From NCBI GenBank assembly GCA_964057225.1, contig OZ059896.1, forward strand, positions 11,098,001 through 11,162,000: a stretch of 64,000 nucleotides of DNA. Direction: 5' to 3'. The translations under genes were made by a program, and so were the position numbers. Numbering within the stretch: position 1 is the stretch's first letter; the number at the start of each line of letters is the position of its first letter. The stretch is from Auanema rhodensis. Taxonomy: Eukaryota; Nematoda; Chromadorea; Rhabditida; Rhabditidae. Below are positions 11,861 to 25,800 of the stretch, piece after piece. A model generated the notes under the pieces. It ran no database searches and had not been told where the DNA came from. It saw only the letters and a program-made list of their open reading frames with translations.

Positions 11861-14800
11861 ATGTGGACTCAGGGCGGCCCCATGGCTGGTCCATCGCCTA
11901 TGCAAAGTCCCGCATTTGGTCCCACTCCTGGAACAATGGTACCCATGCACGGATATGGTATGTTTAAATTGTTTTTACTAAATTCTCTTGAATTTCTACT
12001 TGTTTGCCTCTTATTCTGCTTTTGTTCATCCTGAATAAGATAGTCTACAGCTAGAAGCTGGAATTTCGCATCGTTCGTTTCGACTATTCCTTTTTTCTGA
12101 TTCGCTCTTGACTCGCTTAACGTGGCCCAATATGGAAACTGGTTTCACTAAAGTCATAGGAGGACGGTAAAGCGCAAGAAGAAGAAGCAGTCTCCGTGTC
12201 ATCAACGTTCACGAAGACGTCGAAAACTACGAAACGATGAAGCCTTTGACGATTACAACCGCGACTACTACGATGATGATGATGGTGACAACTTCTTCAA
12301 CGTCAAAAAGCAGAAGAAGAAGCAGAAGACGAAGTAGAAGCAAAAAGTCATGTAAACATATAAGAAATAACAGAGTGAGAATATGAAGACAGTCCTGTCT
12401 TGTTTTCCACCAACATTATTCCTCATTTGCCCGCCATTCCAATAGTTGTCATACGCTGTTTCGTTTCTCATCCAGTCATCTCAACTATCTTTGAATAATA
12501 TAATTATTAATATTTATATAATATATTATATACTATAATATATAAATAGGCTTATCATTATTTTATATTTTTTCAGGAATGCAGCCTTCCGGTTATCCTC
12601 CTATGGATCCTTCCGGAAATCGACCATACCCAGCTGGACCAGAAACAAATGGAATGTATGACCCGGTAAGTAAACTTATTATTAGTTCGATGTATAAAAC
12701 ATTTTAACAAAAATCTGTAAAAGCTAAATTATTTTTGAGGAAAAAGAAATAGGAGGTGGGAGGGATGGGAACGCGTGTGTCATCATAATATGTTTAGAAT
12801 GGATGTTAACACTATATAACTTATCAGACAGCAATAGTTCAATAGTTTAACACAAATTTTTTACAAGAGAAGAGTGGCAAACGAAGTTGTTATTCTAAAA
12901 CAATGAAATTCTATGTATTAAGTAATATTTTGATTCAAAAAACTATAAAAGGTGGGGTCATACGTTTCTTCGAGTTTTTTCATGCTAAAGAATGATCACA
13001 TGGAAATTCATTATTCAACTTTTTTGTCATATTCATATAGTAATTTAACTATTATTATTATTTAGATAGTGAATAATAATAACTGTAAGCTTTATAAATT
13101 ACTCGCAGATTATCTTTATTCTCTTTTTTTCCTTTGGATAATGAATTATAAAAAATTAAGAGAGTGATGGAGAGAGAGAGGGAGAGGGTAGGGAGGACGA
13201 GAGAGAGAGAGACTGTGAGTTTACCAAAATAGTTCTATATATATACTTTTGGAGACTTATTATACTTTTAAAGTTTAAACATAGGGCATTTAAGTTGAGC
13301 TATGCAGGTTAGAAGATAGGTTAACAAATAAAGCATATATATATAGAGAGAGATAACTAGCGAGTAAAAGATGGATGTAGAGGGAATAAAAGAGAGATAT
13401 TGACAGAGTAAATGAGAGAGAGAGAGAAAAGGGGGGGGGAGAGAAGCTCCTAATGTGTTTATTATTGTTTTTTGTGTGAACATACGCCGGAACTTGTTTT
13501 CCTCAAGTTGTGGTTAGTTTTTGTGTATATGTGTGTGTATGCTATGTGAGTGAATAAGTATATATATATATATATATATACCCCATCGTAGCTAGAAATT
13601 TTGATTTTACTAAGAAAAAAAAAGTAGATAAAGAACAACTACTTCTATTTTCTTATTTTTTCTATATATATATATCTATATGTATATATATATATATATT
13701 AAAAATTAGGTAACTATATTTTTTGAACTTTAAGACATGTTTGAAACTATATATATATATAATATTCTTTTAGTTTACTTTGGATAATTTTTAATAATAT
13801 CTTGTACATTGATGTGATTTTATGAAAATGCTCAATCCGTTCTTTGAAACCTAGTGCGAAATAACAATTTTAATAAAAACATCTCCAATTTTGATGTAAT
13901 CAGGGATAAAAATATAAAGGTGTATATGATAGGTGTATTGTTGATTTTTGCATGAAAAAATGAAATAATTTTTCCATCCATCTATCTTCTAATTTATGAA
14001 AAACGGGAGGTAGTAGGCTATGCTGAGGAGTATATTGCGTGCGCATTAAGCCTGTTTTTTTCTTTTTTCAAAAAAGACCTGAACAGTTTTTCATTTCATC
14101 TGTTTCTTCCCGTTTTCTTCTTACTTGGACTTTTTCTTGCTTCTGATCAATAAACTCAGTTTTCTACACAATGACTGAGGAAGGCCGAAGCTGAAAGCCT
14201 AATCCTCAGCAATGCTCTTCAGATTATTTTGAGCAGAACATAAAGGGATTTTTGCTCTTTCCTCAATTATAGGATGCAAATGAACTGATGATATCTGTAA
14301 AGGTCTATCTTAACTGAATCATAAAATTTTGAGATTTTATTGGTTTGTAGCTTCTATGTGCAATACAGAAGTGAATTGTTTGTTGCGGTAGTATAGACAG
14401 ATGAACCATTCTTGGAGCACCTTCTTCTTCAATTAACCATTGACCCCTAACGCCGAGTATTGTTAGGTTATGTGACCAACATAGCACCTGCCTATACTAG
14501 GTTATCGCTATGAAAAGATGCCAGGGTCGAAAAAATTGTTAGTATTGTGCTTATTGTAAAATGAAATATCATTAAGAAATATGTTCTGAATTACCTACTA
14601 CCCGACTCCTTATAGTCGATGTTCCTCCCAGTTTACTCGCGTTGTAAGCATATCATGACTTCATCCCAATTTTCCCAAACTTTTTTTTTTGATTTTTGTA
14701 ATTATTAATTTATTTTTTTCAGGCACAAATGCATATGATGCAACAGCAACGCCAGCAGCAACACCATCATCAGATGATGATGCAGCAACAACAACAGCAT

Positions 14801-17800
14801 CATCAAGCTACCCACCCTGTTCCTCAGCAACAAGTTCCTCCACCACTTATGGCTCAGGCTCCTGCTCCAGCACCTCCTATTCAAGCGCCTCCAGCCAAGC
14901 AGACTGGCAAAAAGGTATATCGAAATGGCAATAGCACTTTTCATATCATTTCATCAATTTATAGACAGCAGCAGCTAGACGACGCGCTACCGCTCAACAG
15001 CAACAACAGCAGCAAGCTGCTGCTGCTGCAGCCGCAGCAGCTCAACATCAACAGCAGATGATCCCACCTGGAATGGCACAGCCACCTCAATGTCCTAGCG
15101 GATATGATCCAATGTTTTCCGTGCCTATGGGTGTGAATAAGTGAGTACTTAACTCTATTCTGTTATTTTCTAGTTTTATTACCAGCATTGAATTGTCGAA
15201 CATTGCTATTAATAATTTTTCAGCGTCCCTGGTCAAGCTCAGCCATTAATGCGTGTACAGCCGGGCATACCATCACCCGCCTACCCTGGGGTTCCAGGAC
15301 CCATGATGGCTCCCCCTAGAGGCCATATGATGCCGATGACATCACCTGGATATCCTCAACCAAATACTCAAATGGTAAGTTTCAATATTTCATAATTTAT
15401 GAAGAAGTTTAAAACATTTATATTTTGAACGTTGTATTATTTCTTATTTTAATATTATTATATTTCTTGTTATTTATATATTATATGGTTTCCTTTCAGA
15501 TACGTGCAGGCCCTCCACAATTGTTTGGCCAGATGCAGCAACCACCTCAGCAACAACAAGTGAGTCCACAATCTTCGAGAAATTCGATCTGTCATAGTTT
15601 TATCTTTTCTTTTGGCAAAGACAAGCTTCATTTTCATAACAAGAAAACAAACATTTTTCTTGATATTAAAATATATTTTTCAGGTTATATCTTGTCTGAA
15701 CCCAAATGTGAATCTTCCAATTAATTACGTGTATCGAACTGTAGAAGAAGTTCTGTCTCCCTTCTGTCTGCAACACGACAAAACTATTTCTCATGAGTTC
15801 TTCGAACTTACTCCGGAATCATTGAAAAAATTGCAAAATTCAACAATGGAGTTACAGCTGAAGTGTTGTTTCAAGGAGGATATTAAGAAACAAGCCACTC
15901 AATGGCCTTCCAAACCCGGAAGCTTCGAACCCGGAGTCTCGGTATGATCATATATGCAAATATAATGAATTTAAATAATTTTGTTGTTTCAGATTCGTTT
16001 AAATGATACTCCACTTCCTATTAATTCCCTAAATCAGTCTATTCTTTTGAAGAATCTCGTCAAATTAGGAAGAAACGTACTTGAATTCCAAACATTCCAA
16101 TGTATCTGTGTATGTTATTCATTTTCAACATCTTTTTTAAATTTTATTTCTTTAGTCTCACTGTTTTTCGCTCCGGATGGTAGCTCAAATTCCATTAAAC
16201 AGTGTCGTGGAGAATTCTCTTACAAAGGCCAATCGTACAGGATGCAATTCTGAATATTTCAAACAAAAGTGTACGTATCGTTAATTTCTTAATATACATA
16301 TAATAATTTATATATTTTTATAGTAATGCAATATATCCAACCGAATGGACTTCAACTTCCTCTTACGTATGAACGTAAACGGATGTCAATTCCTGCACGG
16401 TTTGCGAGTTGTATGCATGCTGGATGCTTCGATCTTCATCAAATCTTACAATCTCAATCTGAGCATGTACTTCTTGAATGTCCGATTTGCAAGTGAGTTA
16501 TTGTTAAAACTTTATGTTTTCATTATTATAACTATAATTTAATTTATTATATTTTAGAAATCTTGGATCTTATGAAGATATCGAAGTGGATCATTTCTTA
16601 GGTCAAGTCATCCGGGAAACAAACAACCTGAAACCACAACCAACTGATGTAAGTTTTTCTTTACATATATATACATATATAATAGCATTATTTTAAATTT
16701 GTATTGAATTATATATGTAAAATATGAAATTTCAGATTTGCCTGCTTCCAAACGGAACATATAGACCTCTTTCTCCACAGGACTTATCACAGATGCCGAT
16801 GCCAAATGGGCGTAAACGACCTAATGAAGATAATGGTAAGTTTATATTCATATGCTTTGCAAAATATATTCTATTATTCTATTATTTAATAAAATTATTT
16901 TAGGAAATGGAACAACTATGAAACGTAATAAGAGTGAACCTTTTCATCCAATGATTAAGCAAGATATGCCTCCTAGTTCATCTCCGTACGGAAATGCTAG
17001 TTCTGTTCCTATTGTGCCTCCTATGGGCACCAGTCCCGGCAGTCTCTTAAGTCCTTTCGGAGCAAATGCTAGGTTTGTCAATTTTCGTTATCATATCATT
17101 ATAGTTTTTTTTTCTTTATATATTTAATGTGATATTATCTTTAGCGGATTTAGTCCAGTAAAGCCGGTCGCGTCTCCAATGGCAGCAAAATTTATGGGAG
17201 GACCTGGCACACCAATGACTCCAGGCGGAGGATTGATTGATCAAAAACCTAATATGATCTCGAATGAAGCACAGCTTCATGGAAATAGCCCGCATCAGTC
17301 ACAAATTCAACAGCATGGCAGTGTTGAAACTCCCTCTCTTACTGGTAAGTAATTTTATGCTCTCGAAAAATTACAAATATCGCACGCATTTTCTCTAAAG
17401 CTCACATCCTTAGTGTTTTAACGTTTCTTAATTCACAGGTTCAGCTCCATATACACCAGCTTCACAATCTAATGGAACTAATGCAGTTTGTTCAGCTCCC
17501 GAGCAGCATTGTGTAACGAATGTGACGACAATCACTTCAGCAAGTCTTGATATCGATGTGGTGGATGGCTTGATAAGCACAGTACGTTTATTATTTTATT
17601 TTCAAAATTCTAAAAAAACTTTCTTTCAGCAAATAATCTCCACAGACGATTTCCGCAAATATTTATGTGATGGGGAAGGCTTACCAACGTTTGTAGATGT
17701 TCCTGAAATGGTAATTTTTCGTTGTTATTATTATTGAATGAAGTAGTAGTATATAAGATTATTGATTAAAGAAGATTAAAGCATATAAATATATTTTGAA

Positions 17801-17897
17801 TTAACTATATTACTTTCAGAAAGAAGCTTCCGGATATGGCTGGTCCAATGATACCTGGGATGATTTCAAGCAATTAGTCAGTGATGGGAGAATCTAA
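11861..17897 (+). CDS. ZMIZ-type (zinc finger MIZ domain) SP-RING protein, 17 exons
   Basis: Predicted nuclear co-regulator of the ZMIZ1/2 (Drosophila Tonalli) type, a family of PIAS-like SUMO ligases and chromatin/transcription co-factors. Exons: 11861-11957, 12577-12665, 14723-14914, 14965-15140, 15224-15374, 15500-15559, 15684-15941, 15993-16109, 16156-16270, 16324-16492, 16558-16648, 16736-16835, 16904-17072, 17145-17344, 17439-17581, 17630-17710, 17820-17897; all join in frame with GT-AG introns to give 761 residues. The first 255 residues are Met/Pro/Gly/Gln-rich with poly-Gln (63-126) and Gln/Ala runs. Residues 256-420 match the ZMIZ region before the finger. The SP-RING ligands are C448, H450, C453, C471 and C474, followed by the ZMIZ-like EVDHFLG stretch. 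The C-terminus is Ser/Pro-rich, then acidic (DGEGLPTF, DTWDDF), as in an activation domain. The start was chosen as the first ATG, 7 nt after a tttcag acceptor. An upstream coding exon cannot be excluded. Human homologues are longer. Confidence 0.88.
12666..14722 (+). other. Large second intron of the ZMIZ gene
   Basis: This 2.06-kb intron is far longer than most others in the gene. It contains GA- and TA-rich tracts, a G9 run near 13432, and a GC-raised block at about 14080-14540. That block contains a hairpin (14175-14209) and a 60-codon minus-strand open frame (14305-14487) that I do not recognise. Confidence 0.75.
14175..14209. other. Intronic hairpin in the ZMIZ gene
   Basis: CTGAGGA (14175-14181) pairs with TCCTCAG (14203-14209) and AGGC (14182-14185) with GCCT (14197-14200). 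This gives an 11-bp stem with a 2-nt bulge and an 11-nt loop. It lies in a GC-raised part of intron 2. No known RNA family is recognised. Confidence 0.5.
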
Positions 17898-20800
17898 AGA
17901 TATTATAAACATGATGACGTCATTGTTTTCCAAGATGATGAGTTCATGATGTAGATTGAGAGATTAATTTTCTCGTAATCATTATATTCTCGCATTCCCT
18001 TATTGCAAATTCACGAGAATCAAATGTTGTGATTGTTTCATAAATAAGCTAAGCTAAATTGAATTCTTCTGTGGATGATGATGATGAAAACCATGTTTAT
18101 TTATGGTTTATAACATATAACACAGCATATTATATATGCTTTTCAATTATAAAATTGACGCATATAATCTAGTAATAACTGCGATAGTTTAATAATTTTA
18201 AACTTATACGGCTATTTATTTAATTTTTTTACTTTCAATTTATATATTTCTCTTGAATCTTAAAAAGTTTTCTCTATCTCTCTTTCTTTCTCTCCCTCTC
18301 TCTCTCCCTCTCTCTACTGTTCTCTTAGAAATTCATTCCTTTTATCACTAGTGTTTTTGGATGTTTTTCATACCATATTACAAGAAAACATAAAACTAAA
18401 TTAATTCAATTTATATAATTTTTTTTCTCAACTAGTTCATTCAATATATAATATAATAAATTGGCAAATAGGTTGGTATGAAAACTCTTCTAAGATATGA
18501 AGGATTTTGATTTCAAAAGAGAACTTATCAAATAATTCCAAAAACTTATTTTTTTGGTTTTATATATCAATTCTGAATATTTCTGATTGTTATCTTAATA
18601 TCCCGAACATCGTCATTATCGGCCACATTATCAATTTGTATCATTTTCAAACATTTGCCACGATTTTACCTTTTTTTTTGAGAAACATTAAATACAATCA
18701 TTAATATAATCTAATAATTTAAAATTTTCTAATAATATTCATTAATATGAATATTATTTTACCCAATCTTCCTATTATATTTCCATTCCTTCTATTCTTT
18801 ATTTTCTTTTTTTCGTTGAACGTTAAAAGAACACACTCCTTACTGTATTTCTTCTTTCAAATTAAACCTAAAATGATATTTTCTGAAACAGTTAATGTCT
18901 GACTTAGTGCTTTAGCCGATCTGCTAATACATTTGTTGATACTCGTCGTTTATGATCCTTTTTCTTGAAAATTTTAATCTTCGCATGTCAATCTGACAGT
19001 TGAAAACCGCTTTTATAGAAACAGTTTTCATCTGAATGTTATAATCCCTGTGAAGCTATGATAGCGCAAATATTCCTTATACCTAGTGATGAATCATGTG
19101 TCCTGTGTATGTATATTTCCTTTTTTTTCGTTTTTTAAATTTTTTTGTTTAATGTCTATTTATTGTTCAAAGTTCTCAATGGTTTTCTCTGGAGAAGAAC
19201 TTGTACATACTTACATTATTAAGCTCCCCATATTCACATTTAGCAATCTAACACAATACTTTTATTTATTTTTTTCTATTCTCAGATGCTCTATAGAGTA
19301 GATCTGTTAAATATCTTGTATTTTACATGTATTAATAATTACATGTGAATAAAGAATATTAATCTTTCTTATTTTAAATTTAATTTTTATAAAAATAAAA
19401 AATTATAATAATAAACAATACATAGATACATACATATAACATAGCATATAATATATAAAAGTTTAAATTAGCGTCAGGAAAATTCTAAAAAAAATTAAAT
19501 TTAAATATAAAATAGTTTTGGGGCTATAAAAGAAAAAATAATTATCAAAGAATACATAGTTTTGAGGAAATTAAAAATTTGAATGAATGATGTAATACAA
19601 TGATTATACAGAAATCAATGTTAAATAGGAACAACTTGCTTAAAAACTTTAATAATACAATTATGAAAATTGAAAACGCATGTCATTCAATTGTAATTTC
19701 CTGATATGCTATAAGAGTTAAAAAAATCAAAAAAATATAGAATTGTGTCCGGAAAATACCAAAATTCCCTAATGATAATGATATCTGAAATATTGAAAAT
19801 GAGCACGGAAATGAGAAGCAGATTTAGCAGACTACTCCATTAGTTTGGTGAGATGAATGGTTCGAAAAAAGTGGATTCGAGGAAATTACCTGCACTAGGG
19901 ATGAGAGGCGAAGGTGGAAAGCAGATTTATCAGATTGGTATTTCATTTGTAATTTCAAGTGGATGAAATAGAAAATAAAAGACAAGAAAGAAAGATGCTT
20001 ACTGATAAATTACCGGGACTAATGGAATGAATGAAATAGTATGCTATATCAGAAAAAAAAGGAAAATTAACTGTATTAAGAAGAGATGAGAAGAAACGAT
20101 ACCAGCCTCGAAAATATAAAATATAATTAAAATAATATTTATAAATAATAAATAAAATAATAAATATTATTATTATTTAAGGGATGTGTAAAAAACAATT
20201 ATTTTATTAGTGAAGGTTAATGATTTTGCCAACACCTGATGGTCAATATTTCATTAAATTGTTTTCTTTACTATTGGATTTCTCTTATAAACGTATATAA
20301 ATACATCACAATCTTGAACACATGATACTCTTCATTCTTTATTTCTTTTTAAATAAAATTTTTATATAAATAAGTTATAATATAGTTTTGTATATATCTT
20401 ATATGTACATATCTGTATCTTCACATAGTTATTGTGGACATAATATCTTAGTTGGTGTTATATAGTAGGTATGTCTGAGTATGAGTGAACACATTTTATA
20501 ATATTTCAAGATTTATATAATATTCTTTTAGTTATTATATATATAAATTATATAAATTTGTCTTTATATTTCAAATGTTTTATCCATTTTTTTTTCACTA
20601 CATATATCTTTCAACTTGTTTTATCGGAAAGTTTGTATGCTTTCGTAAGTTTCCTGCAAACTTACTGGGAGAAATGGTTAACAGTGAATCATCATTGATG
20701 TTACTGAAAATGTAGCAAACACACTTAAATAACTTATTCGTTGAATCAATATAATTAAGAATTATATTTATTATTATTTCATATAATATATTTTTCTGTA

Positions 20801-21573
20801 TTTATATGAATAATTATAAAATTATTATTATTTTGTTTAAAAAATATAAATTTAACTTTGAAAATATTAGTTAAATATTGAAAATACTGTTGAAAAAACG
20901 TTTCTAAATGATGAAGATGGAAAATCAGAGAGAAAACATTGTCTATGCTTATACTGTGTACTTGGGAGGTGAAATAGGAGTACCACTTAACGCACCTCTT
21001 CACTAATTGACCTCACCTTAATTGAAACATATCTACTATTTCTTTTCAACTTTCTCATATATTTGTTAAATTATAATTTTAAATAAAAATATATTATTAT
21101 TATTCATATAGTTTGTAATAATTTTATGTTAAATAACTATACAAACTATAACTATTCCCATTTTTACATACAAACTAACAATATACACAATATGTACATT
21201 ACTTCAACTTCTTTCATTTGCTTTATCGTTTTCTATGAAAAAAGACCAATTTAAATTCATATATGACTCATACATTTTGATTACAACTCCTAAAAACTTT
21301 ACAAGTTTTAGTATCAAGTTTTATACTAAAGTTAATTCAATGGAAAAGTTAATTGGATTTACATCTTCATCATTCTCTTGTTTTGAATATAACTTATTAA
21401 ACATTATTTTAAAGATTTCAATAATCATATTCTTTATTTTTTTATTAATTTACACATTATTTTATGAATAATTCACCGACTAATGATCAAACATTTGTAA
21501 ATTATGACAAAAGACAATTAATTCAAGAATTAATATTTCAAAATATTAAAATATATATTTTACTATTTATTAT

Positions 21574-21611
<38 letters not shown>

Positions 21612-22200
21612 ACATATGTATAGTATACATATATGCATCTGAAACGAACTATCTATAGTTACAGTATTCTTCGATATTTGATTTGTTATAGTCCTTTTCA
21701 CAGTTACGCTATTTCCTTTGAGGTTGATTCTCTTCATCTTCAGCTTTATTACTATCTTGTTTTGAAAGTGTCTATACTTTAATATTTTTCTTTTATTTTA
21801 TTAAAAATCAATCATTAACCACTTTAATCATTTCAATTTCGATCATTATGGTTGGTAGGTCAAGCATTCTTTCTTTTATATTCTTCTTTAAAAATATTTT
21901 TATGATTAAAAAAGAATTTAAGAAAATTTTAATTTGTTTTATATTCTCAATAGAATAGAATGGAATGAAGAATTCTTTTTTCCATTCATTCATACTTGAC
22001 GATCTAATAGTTTTTCATATTTTATGATTAACTTCTTGATTCTTTTCTTTTTTTTCTAATATGTTTTAAAATCTTATCTTTAACAAATCAAATATAATTA
22101 AGATATAGATCATATTAAAGGTAATTATTATTATTTTTTATATTAATTATATATAAATATTTTAAATATATGAGAAAACTAGAAAAAAAGATAAAATGGC
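17898..22200. other. ZMIZ 3' region and A/T-rich intergenic sequence
   Basis: The ZMIZ 3'UTR must begin here. There is no clean polyadenylation signal close to the stop; cataaataag near 18040 is the nearest candidate. The rest is A/T-rich, with a CT tract at about 18270-18316 and TA runs. I see no gene. Confidence 0.6.
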
Positions 22201-22212
22201 TAAGATAGATAG

Positions 22213-22800
22213 ATGAGATATAATGATGAGTTTATCGTCTTTGCATCTCCAATTCCCACCGATATATCCGAAACTATCGCGTGCAGTGCGTTCCATCGTC
22301 TCATCATTCGCTCTTCAATTGTGAACATGATTCACATCGAACTCCAGCTACTCTCACCTTGCTTTCTTCAGTCTCTTCAAAATTCATTCAAATGGCGTAT
22401 CCTCCTCTTTTCCGTTTCTCTGATCGCACCAATATCTTAGCGTAGAAGAGCCTTATCTGATTAAACTCATCGCCAATTTTCCCACCATTCTTGTAGAAGC
22501 AATTTTCTCAGCAACTTCTGCATCTTTTATCGAAATATTCTTTATGATTTGAGCTTTATTATACTTCATCGTTGTCTCTCCCAGCTTGTCTTTCATTCTT
22601 TATTTCGAGGCCTATGTCTATAAGGGAGCTTCCTCACATTTCTTAGTTTCATCTACTGACATTTAACGGGAGTTCAGTCATGCCCACGCTGTATGAGCAC
22701 GACAGAGCGGAGAGACCGTATCCGACTTCAAAGACAGATGAATCAAATGTCATTTCTATAACGTTGTTCTCGATTTTCAATTTCAAAAGGATTATTATGT
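22213..22800. other. GC-raised, coding-like island of unknown nature
   Basis: This block stands out from the A/T-rich surroundings by base composition. On the + strand an open frame spans 22213-22440. A second starts at 22680 with a polar, non-low-complexity N-terminus (MPTLYEHDRAERPYPTSK) and runs to a possible gtacgt donor near 22799. The - strand is also open in parts. I recognise no family. It could be exons of an unmodelled gene, a decayed transposon or a conserved non-coding element. Confidence 0.25.
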
Positions 22801-25800
22801 ACGTAGAATATCTTTCTCTCTCTCGATATATATATAGATGTATATACATATATGTAATACCTATAACATGCTTTAAACTTATAGTTAATTCTATAATTAT
22901 GTATTTATTTTTATTATTATAATTAATTTATATTAATAATTATATAATAGTATATGTCATTAAGTACAAATCGTCAATAACTTAAGATAAAAGCTTTTAT
23001 ATCTTTTCAATGATTGACTTTCGTATGAAGAGACTTCATCAATCCTATGAATTGTTTGTAATGTTTTTCTATTCATAGCAACCCTTATAATCAACTTATT
23101 TGATAGTTAGATTAGACCAACTGGATGAATAGACAGCTGTCATCCTACAAGCCTCCCTCTATTCCACTCTTAATAAGGATGAACCAGCTCTTCCGCGTTT
23201 ATCCTTTAAGCACATCTCTAAATCCAATACTTTTTTTAAGATTTTAATTATTAAATTATTTAAAGAAAAAAGATTTAATTTATAATAATTTGACTTTTTT
23301 TTGTTAATTTTATAAGAAAGATTTGCATAGTAAACTTATAAAATCGAAGAAGATGTCATGGAAAATCAAGCGTTTTATAGCTTTTCTAATCAGATTTTCC
23401 AAAATTTAAGAAATTTCCTGTCATAATTTAGGAAAAGATATGTGTATATGTATTATGTATGCATATAGTTATATATTTTAGTCGTCAAAAAATATATTTT
23501 TCTCATTATTAGATTTATAAATATTTTTTGAAATTTCGTTGAAAATTCAACAGTTATTCCGAAACCTAATTGAGTAAATCTCTGATTTTTCTGCTTCATA
23601 TATCTGTTTATCATTGTGGTTTTTCTGACAACAACTTGACACCGTGCGAGCTTTGTAAACCGAAACTGTTTGTTCAGTTAGGTTAGCTTAGAAACTACTT
23701 GAATAGCGAGAAATATAGAATTAGATAATGAAAAGAGAATGTAACGATTTATCGATAATATAATCTTTATTTTATATTTCTTTTTTTATATTTAAATAAA
23801 TTTTATAATTAATATACTTATTAAATTAGAATATATAATATGTATAATCTTAATCAACTTTTTGTCAATTCAATTAGATTAACTGAACTGGTTATGTTCC
23901 ACTTCACCTTAAATCTTAATGTTCTTTTCTGATGATGATGTTTATATTTTATTTATTATATAATATATAAATAAATAAATAAAAATATAGATATATATGT
24001 ATATATCATACTTCATATTTCATTCAACTTTTAAGAATTGAGAGAATTTAATAAACGAGGAAAATCATTTAACTATGCTCTCATCTAGTCATTTCTATTT
24101 GGTACTTGAACATACATACATAGGCTCTTAACTATGCGCTTTTCAACCACCTAATAAGTCATTCATCTACTTTCACTTTTTAAATCTTTTCTGACAATTC
24201 GAACTTGAACAAAATATGGTTTGCGAGAAAAAAAAAATAATGATTTTAATTAATATTTCTGATTATTGTTATAAAATATTGTCATTTTTAAAAATATCTT
24301 GAACTAATTATTTGAAAAAGAGTCAAATAGTTAAGCTATTCATATAATATATATATATATATAGATATATAGATATATAAACCAATTATTAATTGACGTA
24401 TGAAGAATTTATATATATATAACTTTCAAATTCTAGCATCGATTCCCAGAATATGTGCATATATATATATATATTTATTTTTTATGATTATTATATCAGT
24501 TTATTAAAAATATTTCAAACAATTTATAATATATACATATAGTTAATTTACACTATCATAATGCTTTTTGTATGAGTTATAAGATTATTTTGTTATTTTA
24601 CTTTTTATTTCCAAAAATAACAACTGTTTACAGAAGAATCAACACTTTAGATGGATTATCTGTGTTTCCCTATCATGTAATGATTAAAAAATTTTTTTTT
24701 TTAGCTTTTTCTATACATCTTTTCTATTCCCTACTAATGCTTATTTCATTGTGAAGGAGGCAATGAGTAAAAGTGGTTGTGCACAAAAAACCGGAAAGGG
24801 TTTCAATTTGTTCGGAACATGCATGACTTTTTTAGGAGCCCACAAACTAAAAACGTTGTGTCTTGATGTTCCATCAACCATATGTATTGACTGTCTCTTT
24901 CATTTTCATCTGTATATCTCTTTCTTTTTCTTCTATTTTCTTTAAATTATACTCTCTCCTTAACCCATTATCTATCTTTCTCTTTCTCTCTCTCTCTTTC
25001 TCTTTTCTTCTATCTCAACTTTTCCTACTCTATCTTCAACTCATACTCAACCTCCTTGTATCTTTCTTTCTCCCGCCTTCCCTCTTCTTTTTGAATTTCT
25101 TCATCATTTTTCCATTATTTCAGCCTGTTTCCTATTTCTTTAATCAGATAGAAACTTGACAAACTTTAAAAAGATTAAGAATATAACATGTAATTGAATT
25201 TGAAGAGCCCAGCTTTCTATCTTTAATGGATTTACTGATTGCAAAAATTGTAAAATGATCATTCAATCTCTTGTTATCAATATTTATAAGTATATTTATA
25301 TATAAGTAATCAGATCATTTTTTCAATAAAAAAAGAATTTTAGAACAAATTAGAATCATATAATAGAAATATTTATAATGAAATATAACAAATATATTTT
25401 CATATATAATGTAACAACTAACTAATATTTCTATATATATACGTATGTATATCCTACAAAATTTCATACATTTTGATATAACTATACAGAAGCCGTAAAA
25501 CAGATTTCTCCTTTTTACGACATTTCGTTTGTAAATTGGCTAGTTTTCTTTTTCTATTACATATCCAGTAGAGACACAACTAACCTCGATATCACCAACA
25601 CTTTCAAAATATTTCTAGAAAATCTATTGAATTTCATGAAAATTATCTTTTGAAACTATATAGAGAGAGAAACATACATGTATAGATATGTATGTATGTA
25701 TAAATAGTTTTTCATTCTCAATTCACTTCTTTTCACTTCAATTTCTATTATATTTTTCTGAATTTCATCATTTTGCATTTGTTTCGTTTTAAAATGAATT

